Origin: Mycobacterium marseillense
GTDB lineage: Bacteria > Actinomycetota > Actinomycetes > Mycobacteriales > Mycobacteriaceae
Assembly (NCBI RefSeq): GCF_010731675.1
Contig: NZ_AP022584.1
Coordinates: 4,712,001-4,776,000 of the forward strand
Reading direction: 5' to 3'
Length of the DNA stretch: 64,000 bases
Part shown: positions 37,116 through 46,215 of the stretch, one piece after another
Numbering within the stretch: the first letter of the stretch is position 1
Layout: each line of letters begins with the position of its first letter
Position numbers and translations under genes: made by a program
The notes under the pieces: generated by a model
The model's database searches: none
What the model saw: only the letters and a program-made list of their open reading frames with translations
Told to the model about the DNA's origin: nothing

Positions 37116-38696
37116 TCAGCCCGAGGCGAGCACTGCCATCGCGGCGTTGTGACCGCCGATGCCCGACACCGCCCCGCCGCGGCGAGCGCCCGAGCCGCAC
37201 AACATGATTCGTTCGTGAGCGGTGGCCACGCCCCATTGCCTCGCCGGGGTGTCCAGCGGGTCGTCATCGTCGGCGAACGGCCAGCACAGGCCGCCGTGGA
37301 AAATGTGCCCGCCGCTCATGCGCAGGGTGCGTTCGAGGTCCGATGTGGTGGTCGCCTCGATGCATGGGTGTCCATGCACATCGTGCAGCAGCAGCTCTTG
37401 AATGGGTTCGGCCAGAACGGAATCCAGCGATGCCAGCACCGCGTCGGTCAGCCGGTCGCGCAGCGCGCCGGGGTCGGCGTCGCCGAACAGCGCGTGCGGG
37501 GTGTGCAGGCCGAACACCGTCATCGTCTGGGCGCCCGAGCCGCGTAGGTCATCGGACAGGATGCTGGGGTCGGTCAGGGAGTGGCAATACGCTTCGCACG
37601 GCAGGGGATTCGGCGCTTGCCCCGCGGCCGCCTGCGCGTAGGCCGTATCGAGTTGCGTGAAGGTCTCGTTGGCGTGAAACGTGCCGGCGAAGGCCTGTTC
37701 GGGTGTGACGCCGCGGTCGCGTAGGCGGGGCAGTCGCTTCAGGACCATGTTCACCTTGACCTGCGCGCCGGCGGCCGCCGGTGGCGGTGCTTCGCCGAGC
37801 AGCCCGGTCAGCACGGTGGGGGTGACGCCGGCAAGGACGAACCGCGACCGGACCCGGTGCTCCTGTCCGCCGATGCGATAGCGCACTTCGCCGCTCGGAT
37901 CGACGGCGTAAACCTCCGCGCCGCAGATGATTTCGGCGCCGTGGCCGACGGCGGCTGTGGCCAGCGCGGTGGTCAGCGCGCCCATCCCGCCGATCGGGAC
38001 GTCCCAGTCCCCGGTGCCGCCGCCGAGCACGTGATACAGAAAGCAGACGTTCTGCGTCAACGACGGATCGTCGAGGCGGGCGAAGGTGCCGATGAGGGCG
38101 TCGGTGGCCATCACCCCGCGAACCAGGTCGTTGCCCACCGCGTCGGCGATGGCCGCGCCGACCGGTTCCTCGATCAAGGCTTCCCAGGCGGCCGCCGCGC
38201 GGGGGTCGTTACCGACCACGACGTGGCGGCGGGCCTGCGCGCGGCTGCGCAGCGGTTCGAGCAGGGTGGGCCATAGCCGTTCGGTCACCAGCCGGCAGCG
38301 CTGGTAGAAGTCCGCGAAGCCGCCGGCGTCGTCGGCCGCGCCGATGGCGGCGAAGGTGTTACCGGGCGCCCCGATCAGCAGCCCGCTGCGGCCGCCGGTG
38401 GCCGGGTCGGGCGTGTACGACGGATAGGGTCGCCGGGCAAGCCGAATTCCGGCGCCCAGGTCCTCGACGATGCGGCGCGGCAGCAAGCTGACCAGGTAGG
38501 AGTAGCGCGACACCCGGACGCCGACGCCGTCGAAGGGTTGCGCCGAGATGGCCGCGCCGCCGGTCTGTTCCAGGCGTTCCAGCAGGCGCACCCGCAGGCC
38601 CGCCCGCGCCAGGTAGGCCGCCGCGACGAGGCCGTTGTGCCCGCCTCCTACGACGGCGACGTCTACCGCGTCGGCGCCTGTCGCGTGGTCGCTCAG
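37116..38696 (-). CDS. Phytoene-desaturase-type FAD oxidoreductase (apparent CTG start)
   Basis: About 526 residues, carotenoid-oxidoreductase type. The FAD motif VAVVGGGHNGLVAAAYLARA is encoded upstream of the first GTG (38591), so a start there would delete the cofactor site. The frame stays open upstream with no ATG or GTG. The best-placed start is CTG at 38696 (LSDHATGAD...), which overlaps the TGA of the DUF2630 gene as CTGA, the spot where an ATG or GTG is usual in such couplings. The C-terminus has the typical GGHIFHGGLCWPF and LCGSGARRGGAVSGIGGHNA. Homologue: Rv0897c. Confidence 0.85.
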   Translation of the reverse strand: MSDHATGADAVDVAVVGGGHNGLVAAAYLARAGLRVRLLERLEQTGGAAISAQPFDGVGVRVSRYSYLVSLLPRRIVEDLGAGIRLARRPYPSYTPDPATGGRSGLLIGAPGNTFAAIGAADDAGGFADFYQRCRLVTERLWPTLLEPLRSRAQARRHVVVGNDPRAAAAWEALIEEPVGAAIADAVGNDLVRGVMATDALIGTFARLDDPSLTQNVCFLYHVLGGGTGDWDVPIGGMGALTTALATAAVGHGAEIICGAEVYAVDPSGEVRYRIGGQEHRVRSRFVLAGVTPTVLTGLLGEAPPPAAAGAQVKVNMVLKRLPRLRDRGVTPEQAFAGTFHANETFTQLDTAYAQAAAGQAPNPLPCEAYCHSLTDPSILSDDLRGSGAQTMTVFGLHTPHALFGDADPGALRDRLTDAVLASLDSVLAEPIQELLLHDVHGHPCIEATTTSDLERTLRMSGGHIFHGGLCWPFADDDDPLDTPARQWGVATAHERIMLCGSGARRGGAVSGIGGHNAAMAVLASG

Positions 38697-38956
38697 CTCA
38701 GGTAGCCCTCGACCTCGTCCGGCGGTCGCACCTCCGCCTCGCGCGGGTCACCGCCGCTCTCGCGGAGCGCCCGGCGCTGCCGCAGCAGATCCCAGCACTG
38801 GTCGAGCTCGATCTCCATGCGCCGAAGGCGGTCATGTTCCTCCGACGTGTCGATGTCACCGCGCTGCAGTTGGGCCCGCAGCACTTTCTCCTCGGCGACC
38901 AGGTCGCGGATGTGTGCCAGGGTGTCGTGGTCGGTGGGTTTGCTGCCGTTGGCCAT
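38693..38956 (-). CDS. DUF2630 small coiled-coil protein
   Basis: An 87-residue, highly charged helical protein (HIRDLVAEEKVLRAQLQRGD, then EHDRLRRMEIELDQCWDLLR) with a short acidic tail. It probably forms a coiled coil; function unknown. ATG 38956. Its stop overlaps the presumed start of the FAD oxidoreductase. Homologue: Rv0898c. In H37Rv the arfABC (Rv0899-Rv0901) genes lie between this gene and prrB; here only 55 bp separate them. Confidence 0.9.
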   Translation of the reverse strand: MANGSKPTDHDTLAHIRDLVAEEKVLRAQLQRGDIDTSEEHDRLRRMEIELDQCWDLLRQRRALRESGGDPREAEVRPPDEVEGYLS

Positions 38957-39011
38957 CGCTCCAGTCTGCCCGACGCGGGAGGGGGCGGATAGGTGCCGAG
39001 AGCGAGCGCGG

Positions 39012-40349
39012 CTAGCTGGGTCCCGGGAGTCGCAGCACCAGCCGGGCACCACCCAGCGGGCTGCTTTCCAGCTCAGCGGTCCCGCCGTGTAGCTCGGCCT
39101 GCTGGGCCACCAGGGCCAGGCCCAGGCCCGACCCGGATTGAGAGGCCGTCGATCCGCGGGAGAACCGGGCGAACACCACCTGGCGCTCGTCCTCCGGCAC
39201 GCCGCGCCCGTTGTCGTCGATGGCGATCTCCACACCGGCGCGGGAGCTGACCGCCGACAGCTCGACGCGGGTGGCGCCGCCATGCTTGACGGCGTTGGCG
39301 ATCGCGTTGTCGACGGTCAGGCGCAACCCGGCCGGAAGGCCGACGATGATGCAGGTGGGTGACGGCACCAGGGAGACGTCGACGCCGGGGTAGATCCGGG
39401 TGGCGTCGTGGGCGGCCCGGTCGAGCAGCTCGGTGATGTCGACCGGCACGTGATCGTCGGACGTCGACAGTTCGCCCTGGGCCAGCCGCTCGAGCGCGCT
39501 CAGCGTGGCCTCGATGCGCGACTGCGTGCGGATGACGTCGCCGAGCACCTCTTTGCGTTGTTCGTCCGGCATGTCCAGGGTGGACAGCACTTCGAGGTTG
39601 GTGCGCATCGCGGTCAGGGGGGTGCGCAGCTCGTGCGAGGACACGGCGGCGAAGTCGCGCGCGGATGCGAGCGCATCCTTGGTCCGGTCTTGTTCCTTCC
39701 AGATGCGTTGCAGCATGCCCTGCATGGCCTCGGCGACCTCGACCGCCTCGGTGGCGCCGCGCACCGCCACCTGCGGGCGTTCGTCGGCGTCGATCGAACG
39801 GGCTTGCTGTGCCAGGCGTTTGAACGGCCGCACCGCGAAAGCCGCCAGGAGCCAAGCGAATACCGCCGCCGCCCCGATCGACAGCGCACAAATCAGAATC
39901 ACCCGGCGATGCAGGTTGTTGGTCTGGGCGATCGTGTCGTCGTAGGTGGCGCCCACTTCCACCGTCGCCGGCTGCGGCGTGCGGACCTCGAGGGTACGCA
40001 CCCGATAGCGCACCCCGTTGATGTAGGTGTCGGCGTAGCCCTCATCGAGCGGCGGCAGCGTGATGTCCGAGTTCGACTTGACCTGGCCGTCGCGTCGCAC
40101 CGTGATGACGGTGTCCTGGTCGTTGGGGGCGCGCGGGATCTCGCTCAGCCCGCGCGGCAGGAAGGGAATGGCGAAACCCGCCGCCTCGTCCAGGCGCCGA
40201 TCCAGCCGCTCCTTCCAGGCGCTGGTGATGCCGAACCACACGACCGCCCCCGCGATCACCACCACGATGGCGGTGCCGATCGCCGTCGCGACCGCGACCC
40301 GCGCCCGTAGCGACGGCGTACGGGTCAGGATGCGGGACAAAAAGTTCAT
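39012..40349 (-). CDS. prrB: PrrB sensor histidine kinase
   Basis: A 445-residue membrane kinase. Transmembrane helices are at about residues 18-40 and 149-172, with an extracellular sensor domain between them. Then come HAMP (about 172-225), the phosphorylated His239 in AVSSHELRTPLTAM, and the ATPase domain (DNAIANAVKH, DNGRGVPED, GSGLGLALV). It phosphorylates PrrA; the pair is essential in M. tuberculosis and responds to nitrogen and intracellular growth. It starts 15 bp after prrA. Homologue: Rv0902c. Confidence 0.95.
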   Translation of the reverse strand: MNFLSRILTRTPSLRARVAVATAIGTAIVVVIAGAVVWFGITSAWKERLDRRLDEAAGFAIPFLPRGLSEIPRAPNDQDTVITVRRDGQVKSNSDITLPPLDEGYADTYINGVRYRVRTLEVRTPQPATVEVGATYDDTIAQTNNLHRRVILICALSIGAAAVFAWLLAAFAVRPFKRLAQQARSIDADERPQVAVRGATEAVEVAEAMQGMLQRIWKEQDRTKDALASARDFAAVSSHELRTPLTAMRTNLEVLSTLDMPDEQRKEVLGDVIRTQSRIEATLSALERLAQGELSTSDDHVPVDITELLDRAAHDATRIYPGVDVSLVPSPTCIIVGLPAGLRLTVDNAIANAVKHGGATRVELSAVSSRAGVEIAIDDNGRGVPEDERQVVFARFSRGSTASQSGSGLGLALVAQQAELHGGTAELESSPLGGARLVLRLPGPS

Positions 40350-40364
40350 GGCCGCTCGACCGGG

Positions 40365-41075
40365 CTACTGCATGCGCAGCACGAATCCCACTCCGCGCAC
40401 GGTGTGCAGCAGCCGAGGCCCACCGTTGGCCTCCAGCTTGCGGCGCAGGTATCCGATGAACACATCGACGACATTGGTGTCGGCGGCGAAGTCATACCCC
40501 CACACAAGCTCGAGTAGCTGTGCGCGGGACAAGACCGCGGTCTTGTGCTCGGCCAACACCGCCAGCAGGTCGAATTCCCGCTTGGTCAGGTCGACGTCAA
40601 CGCCGTTGACGCGGGCGCGCCGGCCCGGGATGTCGACTTCCAGCGGTCCCACCGTGATGGTCTCCGACGAGGAGGTGGCGGTGGCGCCGCGGCGGCGCAG
40701 CAGCGCCTTGACCCGCGCGACCAGCTCGGCCAGCACGAACGGCTTGACGAGGTAGTCGTCGGCTCCGGCTTCCAGGCCCGCCACCCGGTCGTCGACCGAG
40801 CTACGGGCCGACAGCACGCAGACGGGGACGTCGTTGTCCATGGCGCGCAGCGCGGTGACGACGCTGACGCCGTCCAGCACCGGCATGTTGATGTCGAGCA
40901 CGATCGCATCCGGCCGCGTTTCGGTGGCGCTGCGCAAGGCCTCGGCGCCGTCGACCGCGGTCGACACCTCGAATCCGGACAGGCGCAGGCCACGTTCCAG
41001 CGACGCGAGCACATCGGAGTCGTCGTCGACGACCAAGACCCGCGGTGAGCTAGCTCCTGTGTCCATGCCGCCCAT
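40365..41075 (-). CDS. prrA: PrrA response regulator (OmpR family)
   Basis: A 236-residue regulator. The receiver domain (residues ~11-125) has the acidic pair in LVVDDDSD, phospho-acceptor Asp61 in [12 protein letters not shown] and the lysine in YLVKPF. The C-terminal winged helix (about 140-236) has [17 protein letters not shown] and [18 protein letters not shown] 41075 (MGGMDTG) matches the homologue Rv0903c in length; a larger frame to 41405 is spurious. It forms an operon with prrB. Confidence 0.95.
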   Translation of the reverse strand: MGGMDTGASSPRVLVVDDDSDVLASLERGLRLSGFEVSTAVDGAEALRSATETRPDAIVLDINMPVLDGVSVVTALRAMDNDVPVCVLSARSSVDDRVAGLEAGADDYLVKPFVLAELVARVKALLRRRGATATSSSETITVGPLEVDIPGRRARVNGVDVDLTKREFDLLAVLAEHKTAVLSRAQLLELVWGYDFAADTNVVDVFIGYLRRKLEANGGPRLLHTVRGVGFVLRMQ

Positions 41076-41122
41076 CTTGCCTGATTGCCGCGTGCGGCGG
41101 TGGGAGGCGCGACCTGGGCGCC

Positions 41123-41178
41123 GAGCGGACGCAAAAGCACCCGACACGCCGTGCGAAAAGGTGCTTTTGTGCCTGCTC
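41123..41178 (-). terminator. Long hairpin terminator after accD3
   Basis: Arms 41123-41141 and 41160-41178 pair over 19 bp, the inner 10 (CAAAAGCACC/GGTGCTTTTG) perfectly, with an 18-nt loop. It lies between the accD3 stop and prrA on the minus strand. Outer flanks (GAGCGGACGCAAAAGC) match those of the hairpin at 8513-8566. Confidence 0.75.
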
Positions 41179-41187
41179 GCGAGTGTT

Positions 41188-42660
41188 TCAGGGCAGACCG
41201 ATGTTGCGGTAGCGCTGCAGCCGGGCCGCCAGCCGCTCGGCGGCGGGGATCCCGCGCAACGCCTGCACCTCCGCGGCGATGGCCCGCGACAGTCGCTGCG
41301 AGAACTCGACCGGCTCGTCGGCGGCGTCGGGATGTTCGGGGACGACGACGTCGACGATTCCGGACTCCAACAGATCAGCCGAGCGAATGCCTTGTGCGGC
41401 GGCAAGTTCCGCGGCGTGATCGGTGTCGCGGAAAACGATCGCGCTGGCGCCTTCCGGCGGTAGCGGCGCCAGCCAGCCGTGCAGCGCGGCCAACACCCGG
41501 TCGGCCGGCACCATCGCCAGCGCCGGCCCGCCGCTGCCCTGGCCCAGCAGCACGGAGACCGTCGGGGTGTCCAGCGTCACCAGCTCGGCCAGGCACTGGG
41601 CGATCTGCCCGGCCAGGCCCCCCTGTTCGGCCTCGGCCGACAGCGCCGGGCCCGCCGTGTCGATCACCAGCACCAGCGGCAGACGCAACTCAGCCGCCAA
41701 CGCCATGCCGCGCCGGGCCTCGCGCAACGACGCGGGGCCGACCACGCCGCCGGTCAGGCGCTGCTGGCCGAGCACGACCACGGGCTGGCCGGCGAACCGG
41801 GCCAGCGCCAACAGCGTCGTCGCCGCCTCTCCTCGACCGGTCCCCGACAACAACACCTGATCAGTTGCGCCGTGCCGCAACAGAAGTCCGACGCCGGGCC
41901 GGTCTGGCCGCCGAGACGCCACCACCGAGTCCCAGGCCGAGACGTCGGGTGTCGGTTCGGGTGGTGGCGGGGCGGGTAGCGGCTCGGGCAGGTCGGCGAT
42001 GACGGTCAACGCGCGGTCCAGCGTGGGGCGCAGCTCGTCGAGCGCGATGACGCCGTCGATCACGCCGTGCCGCTGCAGGTTCTCGGCGATCTGGACGCCC
42101 TCGGGGAACGGTTCGCCATAGAGCAGCTCGTATACGCGGGGCCCGAGGAATCCGATCAACGCGCCCGGTTCGGCGAGCGTGACGTGGCCCAGCGAACCCC
42201 ACGACGCGAAGACCCCGCCGGTGGTCGGGTTGCGCAGATAGACCAGGTAGGGGAGGTGCGCCTGGGTGTGCAGCCGGACTGCCGCGGCGATCTTCACCAT
42301 CTGCAGGAACGCGACCGTGCCCTCCTGCATGCGGGTGCCGCCGGAGCTGGGCGAGGCCAGCAACGGCAGCCCCTCGGCGGTCGCCCGCTGGACCGCGGCG
42401 GTGATCCGTTCGGCCGCGGCCACCCCGATCGAGCCGCCGAGGAAACCGAATTCGCAGACCACCACCGCGACCCGGCGCCCGAAGAGGCGCCCTTCGCCGG
42501 TCAGCACCGATTCGTCCAGGCCCGTCGCGGCGCGGGCATCGGCCAGCTCACGCGCATAGGAGGCGGTCAGCGGCACGGCGAGCGGCTCGCTGTCCCAGCG
42601 GATGAAGGAATTCTCGTCCAGGACCGCGTCGCGTAGTTGACCAGCCGTGATACGACTCAC
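41188..42660 (-). CDS. accD3: AccD3, acyl-CoA carboxyltransferase subunit
   Basis: A 490-residue protein carrying both the beta-like and alpha-like carboxyltransferase halves. The N-terminal half shows [20 protein letters not shown] and [13 protein letters not shown]; the C-terminal half shows [40 protein letters not shown] and [20 protein letters not shown]. It would move CO2 from a biotinylated subunit to an acyl-CoA, giving malonyl-type building blocks for lipids. GTG start 42660, divergent from echA6. Homologue: Rv0904c. Confidence 0.92.
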   Translation of the reverse strand: MSRITAGQLRDAVLDENSFIRWDSEPLAVPLTASYARELADARAATGLDESVLTGEGRLFGRRVAVVVCEFGFLGGSIGVAAAERITAAVQRATAEGLPLLASPSSGGTRMQEGTVAFLQMVKIAAAVRLHTQAHLPYLVYLRNPTTGGVFASWGSLGHVTLAEPGALIGFLGPRVYELLYGEPFPEGVQIAENLQRHGVIDGVIALDELRPTLDRALTVIADLPEPLPAPPPPEPTPDVSAWDSVVASRRPDRPGVGLLLRHGATDQVLLSGTGRGEAATTLLALARFAGQPVVVLGQQRLTGGVVGPASLREARRGMALAAELRLPLVLVIDTAGPALSAEAEQGGLAGQIAQCLAELVTLDTPTVSVLLGQGSGGPALAMVPADRVLAALHGWLAPLPPEGASAIVFRDTDHAAELAAAQGIRSADLLESGIVDVVVPEHPDAADEPVEFSQRLSRAIAAEVQALRGIPAAERLAARLQRYRNIGLP

Positions 42661-42674
42661 GTGACGAGGCTATA

Positions 42675-42680
42675 TAGGGT
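42675..42680 (+). promoter_or_regulatory. Putative -10 (TAGGGT) for leaderless echA6
   Basis: TAGGGT lies 7 nt before the echA6 ATG in a 27-bp divergent gap with no Shine-Dalgarno sequence, which fits a leaderless start. An alternative TATATA overlaps it at 42671-42676. Confidence 0.35.
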
Positions 42681-42687
42681 GGCTGCC

Positions 42688-43419
42688 ATGATCGGTGTCA
42701 GCCAGGCCGAAGCGGTTTTGACCATCGAGTTGCAGCGTCCCGAGCGCCGCAACGCCTTGAATTCGCAGCTCGTCGAGGAGCTGCGCGAGGCCGTGCTGAA
42801 GTCAGGCGACGGCTCCATCCGGGCGATCGTGCTGACCGGGCAGGGCACGGTGTTCTGCGCCGGCGCGGACCTCAGCGGTGACGCGTTCGCCGCCGACTAT
42901 CCCGACCGGCTCATCGAGCTGCACAAGGTCTTGGACGCGACCCTCATTCCGGTGATCGGCGCCATCAACGGACCGGCCATCGGCGCGGGCCTGCAGCTGG
43001 CCATGCAATGCGATCTCCGCGTTGTTGCGCCGGACGCCTTCTTCCAATTTCCGACATCGAAATACGGTCTGGCTCTTGATAACTGGAGCATCCGGCGGTT
43101 GTCGTCACTGGTCGGTCACGGCCGGGCTCGCGCCATGCTGCTCGCCGCGGAAAAGCTGACGGCCGACGTGGCGCTGCAGACTGGGATGGCCAACCGCATC
43201 GGGACGCTGTCCGACGCGCAGGCCTGGGCCGCCGAGATCGCCGGCTTGGCCCCGCTGGCGATCCAGCACGCCAAGCGGGTGCTCAACGATGACGGCGCCA
43301 TCGAAGAGGCCGGCCCGGTACACAAGGAACTCTTCGACAAGGCCTGGGGCAGTCAAGATGTCGTCGAAGCTCAGGTCGCGCGCATAGAGAAGCGGCCGCC
43401 GAAGTTCCAAGGGGCCTGA
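42688..43419 (+). CDS. echA6: EchA6, crotonase-fold acyl-CoA-binding protein
   Basis: A 243-residue crotonase. The oxyanion-hole segments are [13 protein letters not shown] and [16 protein letters not shown]. The positions of the two catalytic glutamates of true hydratases are not acidic ([20 protein letters not shown] in the relevant stretch), consistent with the M. tuberculosis EchA6 being non-catalytic and instead shuttling acyl-CoA to FAS-II for mycolate synthesis. ATG 42688 gives the same length as Rv0905. Confidence 0.93.
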   Translation: MIGVSQAEAVLTIELQRPERRNALNSQLVEELREAVLKSGDGSIRAIVLTGQGTVFCAGADLSGDAFAADYPDRLIELHKVLDATLIPVIGAINGPAIGAGLQLAMQCDLRVVAPDAFFQFPTSKYGLALDNWSIRRLSSLVGHGRARAMLLAAEKLTADVALQTGMANRIGTLSDAQAWAAEIAGLAPLAIQHAKRVLNDDGAIEEAGPVHKELFDKAWGSQDVVEAQVARIEKRPPKFQGA

Positions 43420-43425
43420 CGAACC

Positions 43426-44535
43426 ATGCGGGGGACGCTACGGCTGATCGCCGGCACGGCGTCGCTGGCGGGCGGAAGTTGGCTGGTACGCGCGTTGCAC
43501 GGCACGCCGGACGCCCTCGGCGCCCACCCCGCCTCGATCGCCGCAGCGGCGGCCGGCTCCCCGCACTATCGCGACGGCGTTTTCACCAACCTCGAGCCTC
43601 CCTCGGAAACCAAGATGGACCGCGAGCAACTGCGGCTCATCGCGTGGGAGCTGGTGGGAAACCGGGGCGGAAGCCGGCCGCGGGGGCCGATCCCGCTGAC
43701 GGCCCCGGGGATCTTCCGTGCGGATCCGAGCGGGCTGGCCGTCAGCTGGTTCGGCCACTCCACGGCGCTGCTGGAAATCGACGGCTACCGGGTGCTCACC
43801 GATCCGGTGTGGAGCGACCGGTGTTCGCCGTCGGACCTCGTCGGGCCGCAACGGCTGCACCCGCCGCCGATCCAACTCGAGGGGCTGCCCGCCGTCGACG
43901 CCGTGGTGATCAGTCACGACCACTACGACCACCTCGACATCGACACGATCCGGGCGTTGGCCCGCACGCAGCGGTGCCCGTTCTTCGTTCCGCTCGGTGT
44001 CGGCGCCCACCTGCGCAGGTGGGGGATACCCGAGCACCGCATCGTCGAGCTCGATTGGCACCAGAGCGCGAAGGTCGACGAGCTCACGGTGGTTTGCGTG
44101 CCGGCGCGGCACTTTTCGGGGCGCTTCCTGGATCGCAATACGACGCTATGGGGGTCGTGGGCTTTTATCGGGCCGACTCATCGCGCGTACTTCGGCGGCG
44201 ACACCGGCTACACCAAGAGCTTCGCCCAGATCGGCGCCGACCACGGCCCGTTCGACCTGACGATGCTGCCCATCGGCGCCTACAACACCGCCTGGCCCGA
44301 CGTGCACATGAACCCCGAGGAGGCGCTGCGGGCGCACCTGGACGTCACCGACGGGGGGCTGCTGGTGCCGATCCACTGGGGCACCTTCCGGTTGGCGCCG
44401 CACCCGTGGGCCGAACCGGTCGAGCGACTACTCGCCGCCGCCGAGCCCGAGCGGGTGAACGTGGCGGTGCCGGTTCCCGGTCAGCGCATCGATCTCGCGG
44501 CCCCGGTGAAATCGAACCCGTGGTGGCAGCTCTGA
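43426..44535 (+). CDS. Metallo-beta-lactamase fold hydrolase (NAPE-PLD-like)
   Basis: A 369-residue metallo-hydrolase of the NAPE-PLD/UlaG-like type. Metal ligands are in VVISHDHYDHLDIDTI (HxHxDH, about residues 163-168), the VPARHFSG histidine, FGGDTGYTKSF (Asp) and VPIHWGTFRLAP. The N-terminus has a hydrophobic stretch (LIAGTASLAGGSWLVRAL) that may anchor it to the membrane. It may act on phospholipids or N-acyl lipids. It starts 6 bp after echA6. Homologue: Rv0906. Confidence 0.9.
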   Translation: MRGTLRLIAGTASLAGGSWLVRALHGTPDALGAHPASIAAAAAGSPHYRDGVFTNLEPPSETKMDREQLRLIAWELVGNRGGSRPRGPIPLTAPGIFRADPSGLAVSWFGHSTALLEIDGYRVLTDPVWSDRCSPSDLVGPQRLHPPPIQLEGLPAVDAVVISHDHYDHLDIDTIRALARTQRCPFFVPLGVGAHLRRWGIPEHRIVELDWHQSAKVDELTVVCVPARHFSGRFLDRNTTLWGSWAFIGPTHRAYFGGDTGYTKSFAQIGADHGPFDLTMLPIGAYNTAWPDVHMNPEEALRAHLDVTDGGLLVPIHWGTFRLAPHPWAEPVERLLAAAEPERVNVAVPVPGQRIDLAAPVKSNPWWQL

Positions 44536-44539
44536 TTGC

Positions 44540-44619
44540 TGCGGCGCGCATCGTCAGCGGGCGGGGCTGGATTGCCCGCTTCCTCCTCGCGCCGCCTGCG
44601 GCGCGCATCGTCAGCGGGC
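44540..44619. repeat. MIRU-related direct repeat
   Basis: A 23-bp sequence (44540-44562) recurs exactly at 44597-44619, a 57-bp period, filling the gap between the metallo-hydrolase and serine hydrolase genes. On the minus strand the segment between reads GACGATGCGCGCC...GAGGAGGAAGCG, coding DDA-then-EEE like the mini-ORFs of the 10218-10361 array. It seems a diverged member of the same family. Confidence 0.6.
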
Positions 44620-44631
44620 TATGGTCGCGCC

Positions 44632-46215
44632 ATGACCAAACGCGCCGCCACGGTCGCTGCCATCTCGGTCCTGCTCGGGCTGACGGCATGCGGCTCTGCG
44701 CAACCGACCGCTGGGCCCCCCTCCACGCGGTCTGACGTCCCGCCCAACCAGGTGTCCGGCGTGACTATTCCTGCCGGCCGCATCGACGAGGCCGTCGCCA
44801 AGATCGACGGCCTGGCCGGTGACCTGATGAAAAGCACCGGCGTCCCGGGAATGGCGGTCGCTATCGCGCATGGCGGGAAAGTGTTGTACGCCAAGGGTTT
44901 CGGCGTCAAAGATGTGAGTAAGGGCCAGAGCCAAGACAATAAGGTGGACGCCGATACCGTTTTCCAGTTGGCCTCGGTGTCCAAATCGGTCGGCGCGACG
45001 GTGATCGCGCACGAGGTCAGCGACCACGTCGTCGCCTGGGAAACCCCCGTGGCCGCCAAGCTGCCGTGGTTCGCGCTGAGTGACCCCTACGTCACCAGCC
45101 AGGTGACCGTCGCCGACATGTATTCGCATCGCTCCGGGCTGCCCGACCACGCCGGTGACAAGCTCGAAGACCTCGGTTACGACCGCCGCCAGACCCTCGA
45201 GCGGCTCAAGTACCTGCCGCTGGCGCCCTTCCGGATCAGCTACGCCTACACCAACTATGGGATCACCGCGGGTGCCGAGGCGGTGGCGGCCGCGGCGGGT
45301 AAGTCCTGGGAGGACCTGTCCGACGAGGCGCTCTACCGTCCGCTGGGCATGACGTCGACCAGCTCACGGTTCGCCGATTTCGCCGCCCGGCCCAACCATG
45401 CGGTCAACCACATCAAGGTCGCCGACAAGTGGGAGGCCCGTTTCCAACGTGACCCCGATGCCCAGTCACCCGCGGGTGGCGTCAGTTCATCGGTGAACGA
45501 CATGGCCCGCTGGCTGATGATGTTGCTGGGCAACGGAACTCACGATGGTCAGCGGATAGCCTCGCCGGAAGCCCTGCTGCCCGCCACCACTCCGCAGATG
45601 GTGTCGGCGCCCGCGACAACGCCCAAGGCGCGCACCGGATTCTACGGATACGGCTTCAACGCGTCGGTCGATTCCTCGGGCCGCACCGAATACAGCCATT
45701 CCGGCGCTTTCGATTTGGGGGCGGCGACGAACTTCGTGGTGATGCCCTCGGAGGACGTGGGCATCATCGCGCTGACCAACGGCGCACCCTACGGCATCCC
45801 GGAAACGCTGACCGCCGAATTCATGGACCTCGTCCAGTACGGCCAGATCCGCGAGGACTGGGGCCCCTTGTACCAGAAGGCGATCGGCTGGCTGAACAAT
45901 CCGGTGGGCTCGCTGGTCGGCAAGCAGCCTCCAGCTGATCCCGCACCGCCCAAACCCCTTCGCGACTATGCCGGCAGCTACGCCAGCGACTACTGGGGTC
46001 CCGCCACCGTGACCGAACACGATGGCGCCCTGCAGCTGGCGATGGGGCCGAAAAACCGGGCTGTCACCCTCACCCATTGGGACGGCGACACCTTCACCTT
46101 CCCGCTGACCGACGAAAACGCCCCACCCGGAACCATTTCCAAAGCCGTCTTCTCCAACAACACCCTGAACCTGGAGTACTACGACACCGAGAAACTGGGA
46201 ACCTTCACGCGATGA
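44632..46215 (+). CDS. Serine hydrolase lipoprotein (class C beta-lactamase/esterase family)
   Basis: A 527-residue secreted hydrolase. The N-terminus is a lipoprotein signal with lipobox LTAC (Cys20). The beta-lactamase-like catalytic set is present: SxxK in ASVSKSVG, YxN in YTNYG and HxG in [11 protein letters not shown]-terminal lipocalin-like domain (about 440-527) follows. It may cleave esters, D-Ala peptides or beta-lactams. ATG 44632 gives the signal peptide directly. It overlaps ctpE by ATGA. Homologue: Rv0907. Confidence 0.92.
   Translation: MTKRAATVAAISVLLGLTACGSAQPTAGPPSTRSDVPPNQVSGVTIPAGRIDEAVAKIDGLAGDLMKSTGVPGMAVAIAHGGKVLYAKGFGVKDVSKGQSQDNKVDADTVFQLASVSKSVGATVIAHEVSDHVVAWETPVAAKLPWFALSDPYVTSQVTVADMYSHRSGLPDHAGDKLEDLGYDRRQTLERLKYLPLAPFRISYAYTNYGITAGAEAVAAAAGKSWEDLSDEALYRPLGMTSTSSRFADFAARPNHAVNHIKVADKWEARFQRDPDAQSPAGGVSSSVNDMARWLMMLLGNGTHDGQRIASPEALLPATTPQMVSAPATTPKARTGFYGYGFNASVDSSGRTEYSHSGAFDLGAATNFVVMPSEDVGIIALTNGAPYGIPETLTAEFMDLVQYGQIREDWGPLYQKAIGWLNNPVGSLVGKQPPADPAPPKPLRDYAGSYASDYWGPATVTEHDGALQLAMGPKNRAVTLTHWDGDTFTFPLTDENAPPGTISKAVFSNNTLNLEYYDTEKLGTFTR

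Noticed and set aside
37116..38591. Starting the phytoene-desaturase-like gene at GTG 38591
   Set aside because: That start would cut off the FAD dinucleotide-binding motif coded just upstream in the same frame.
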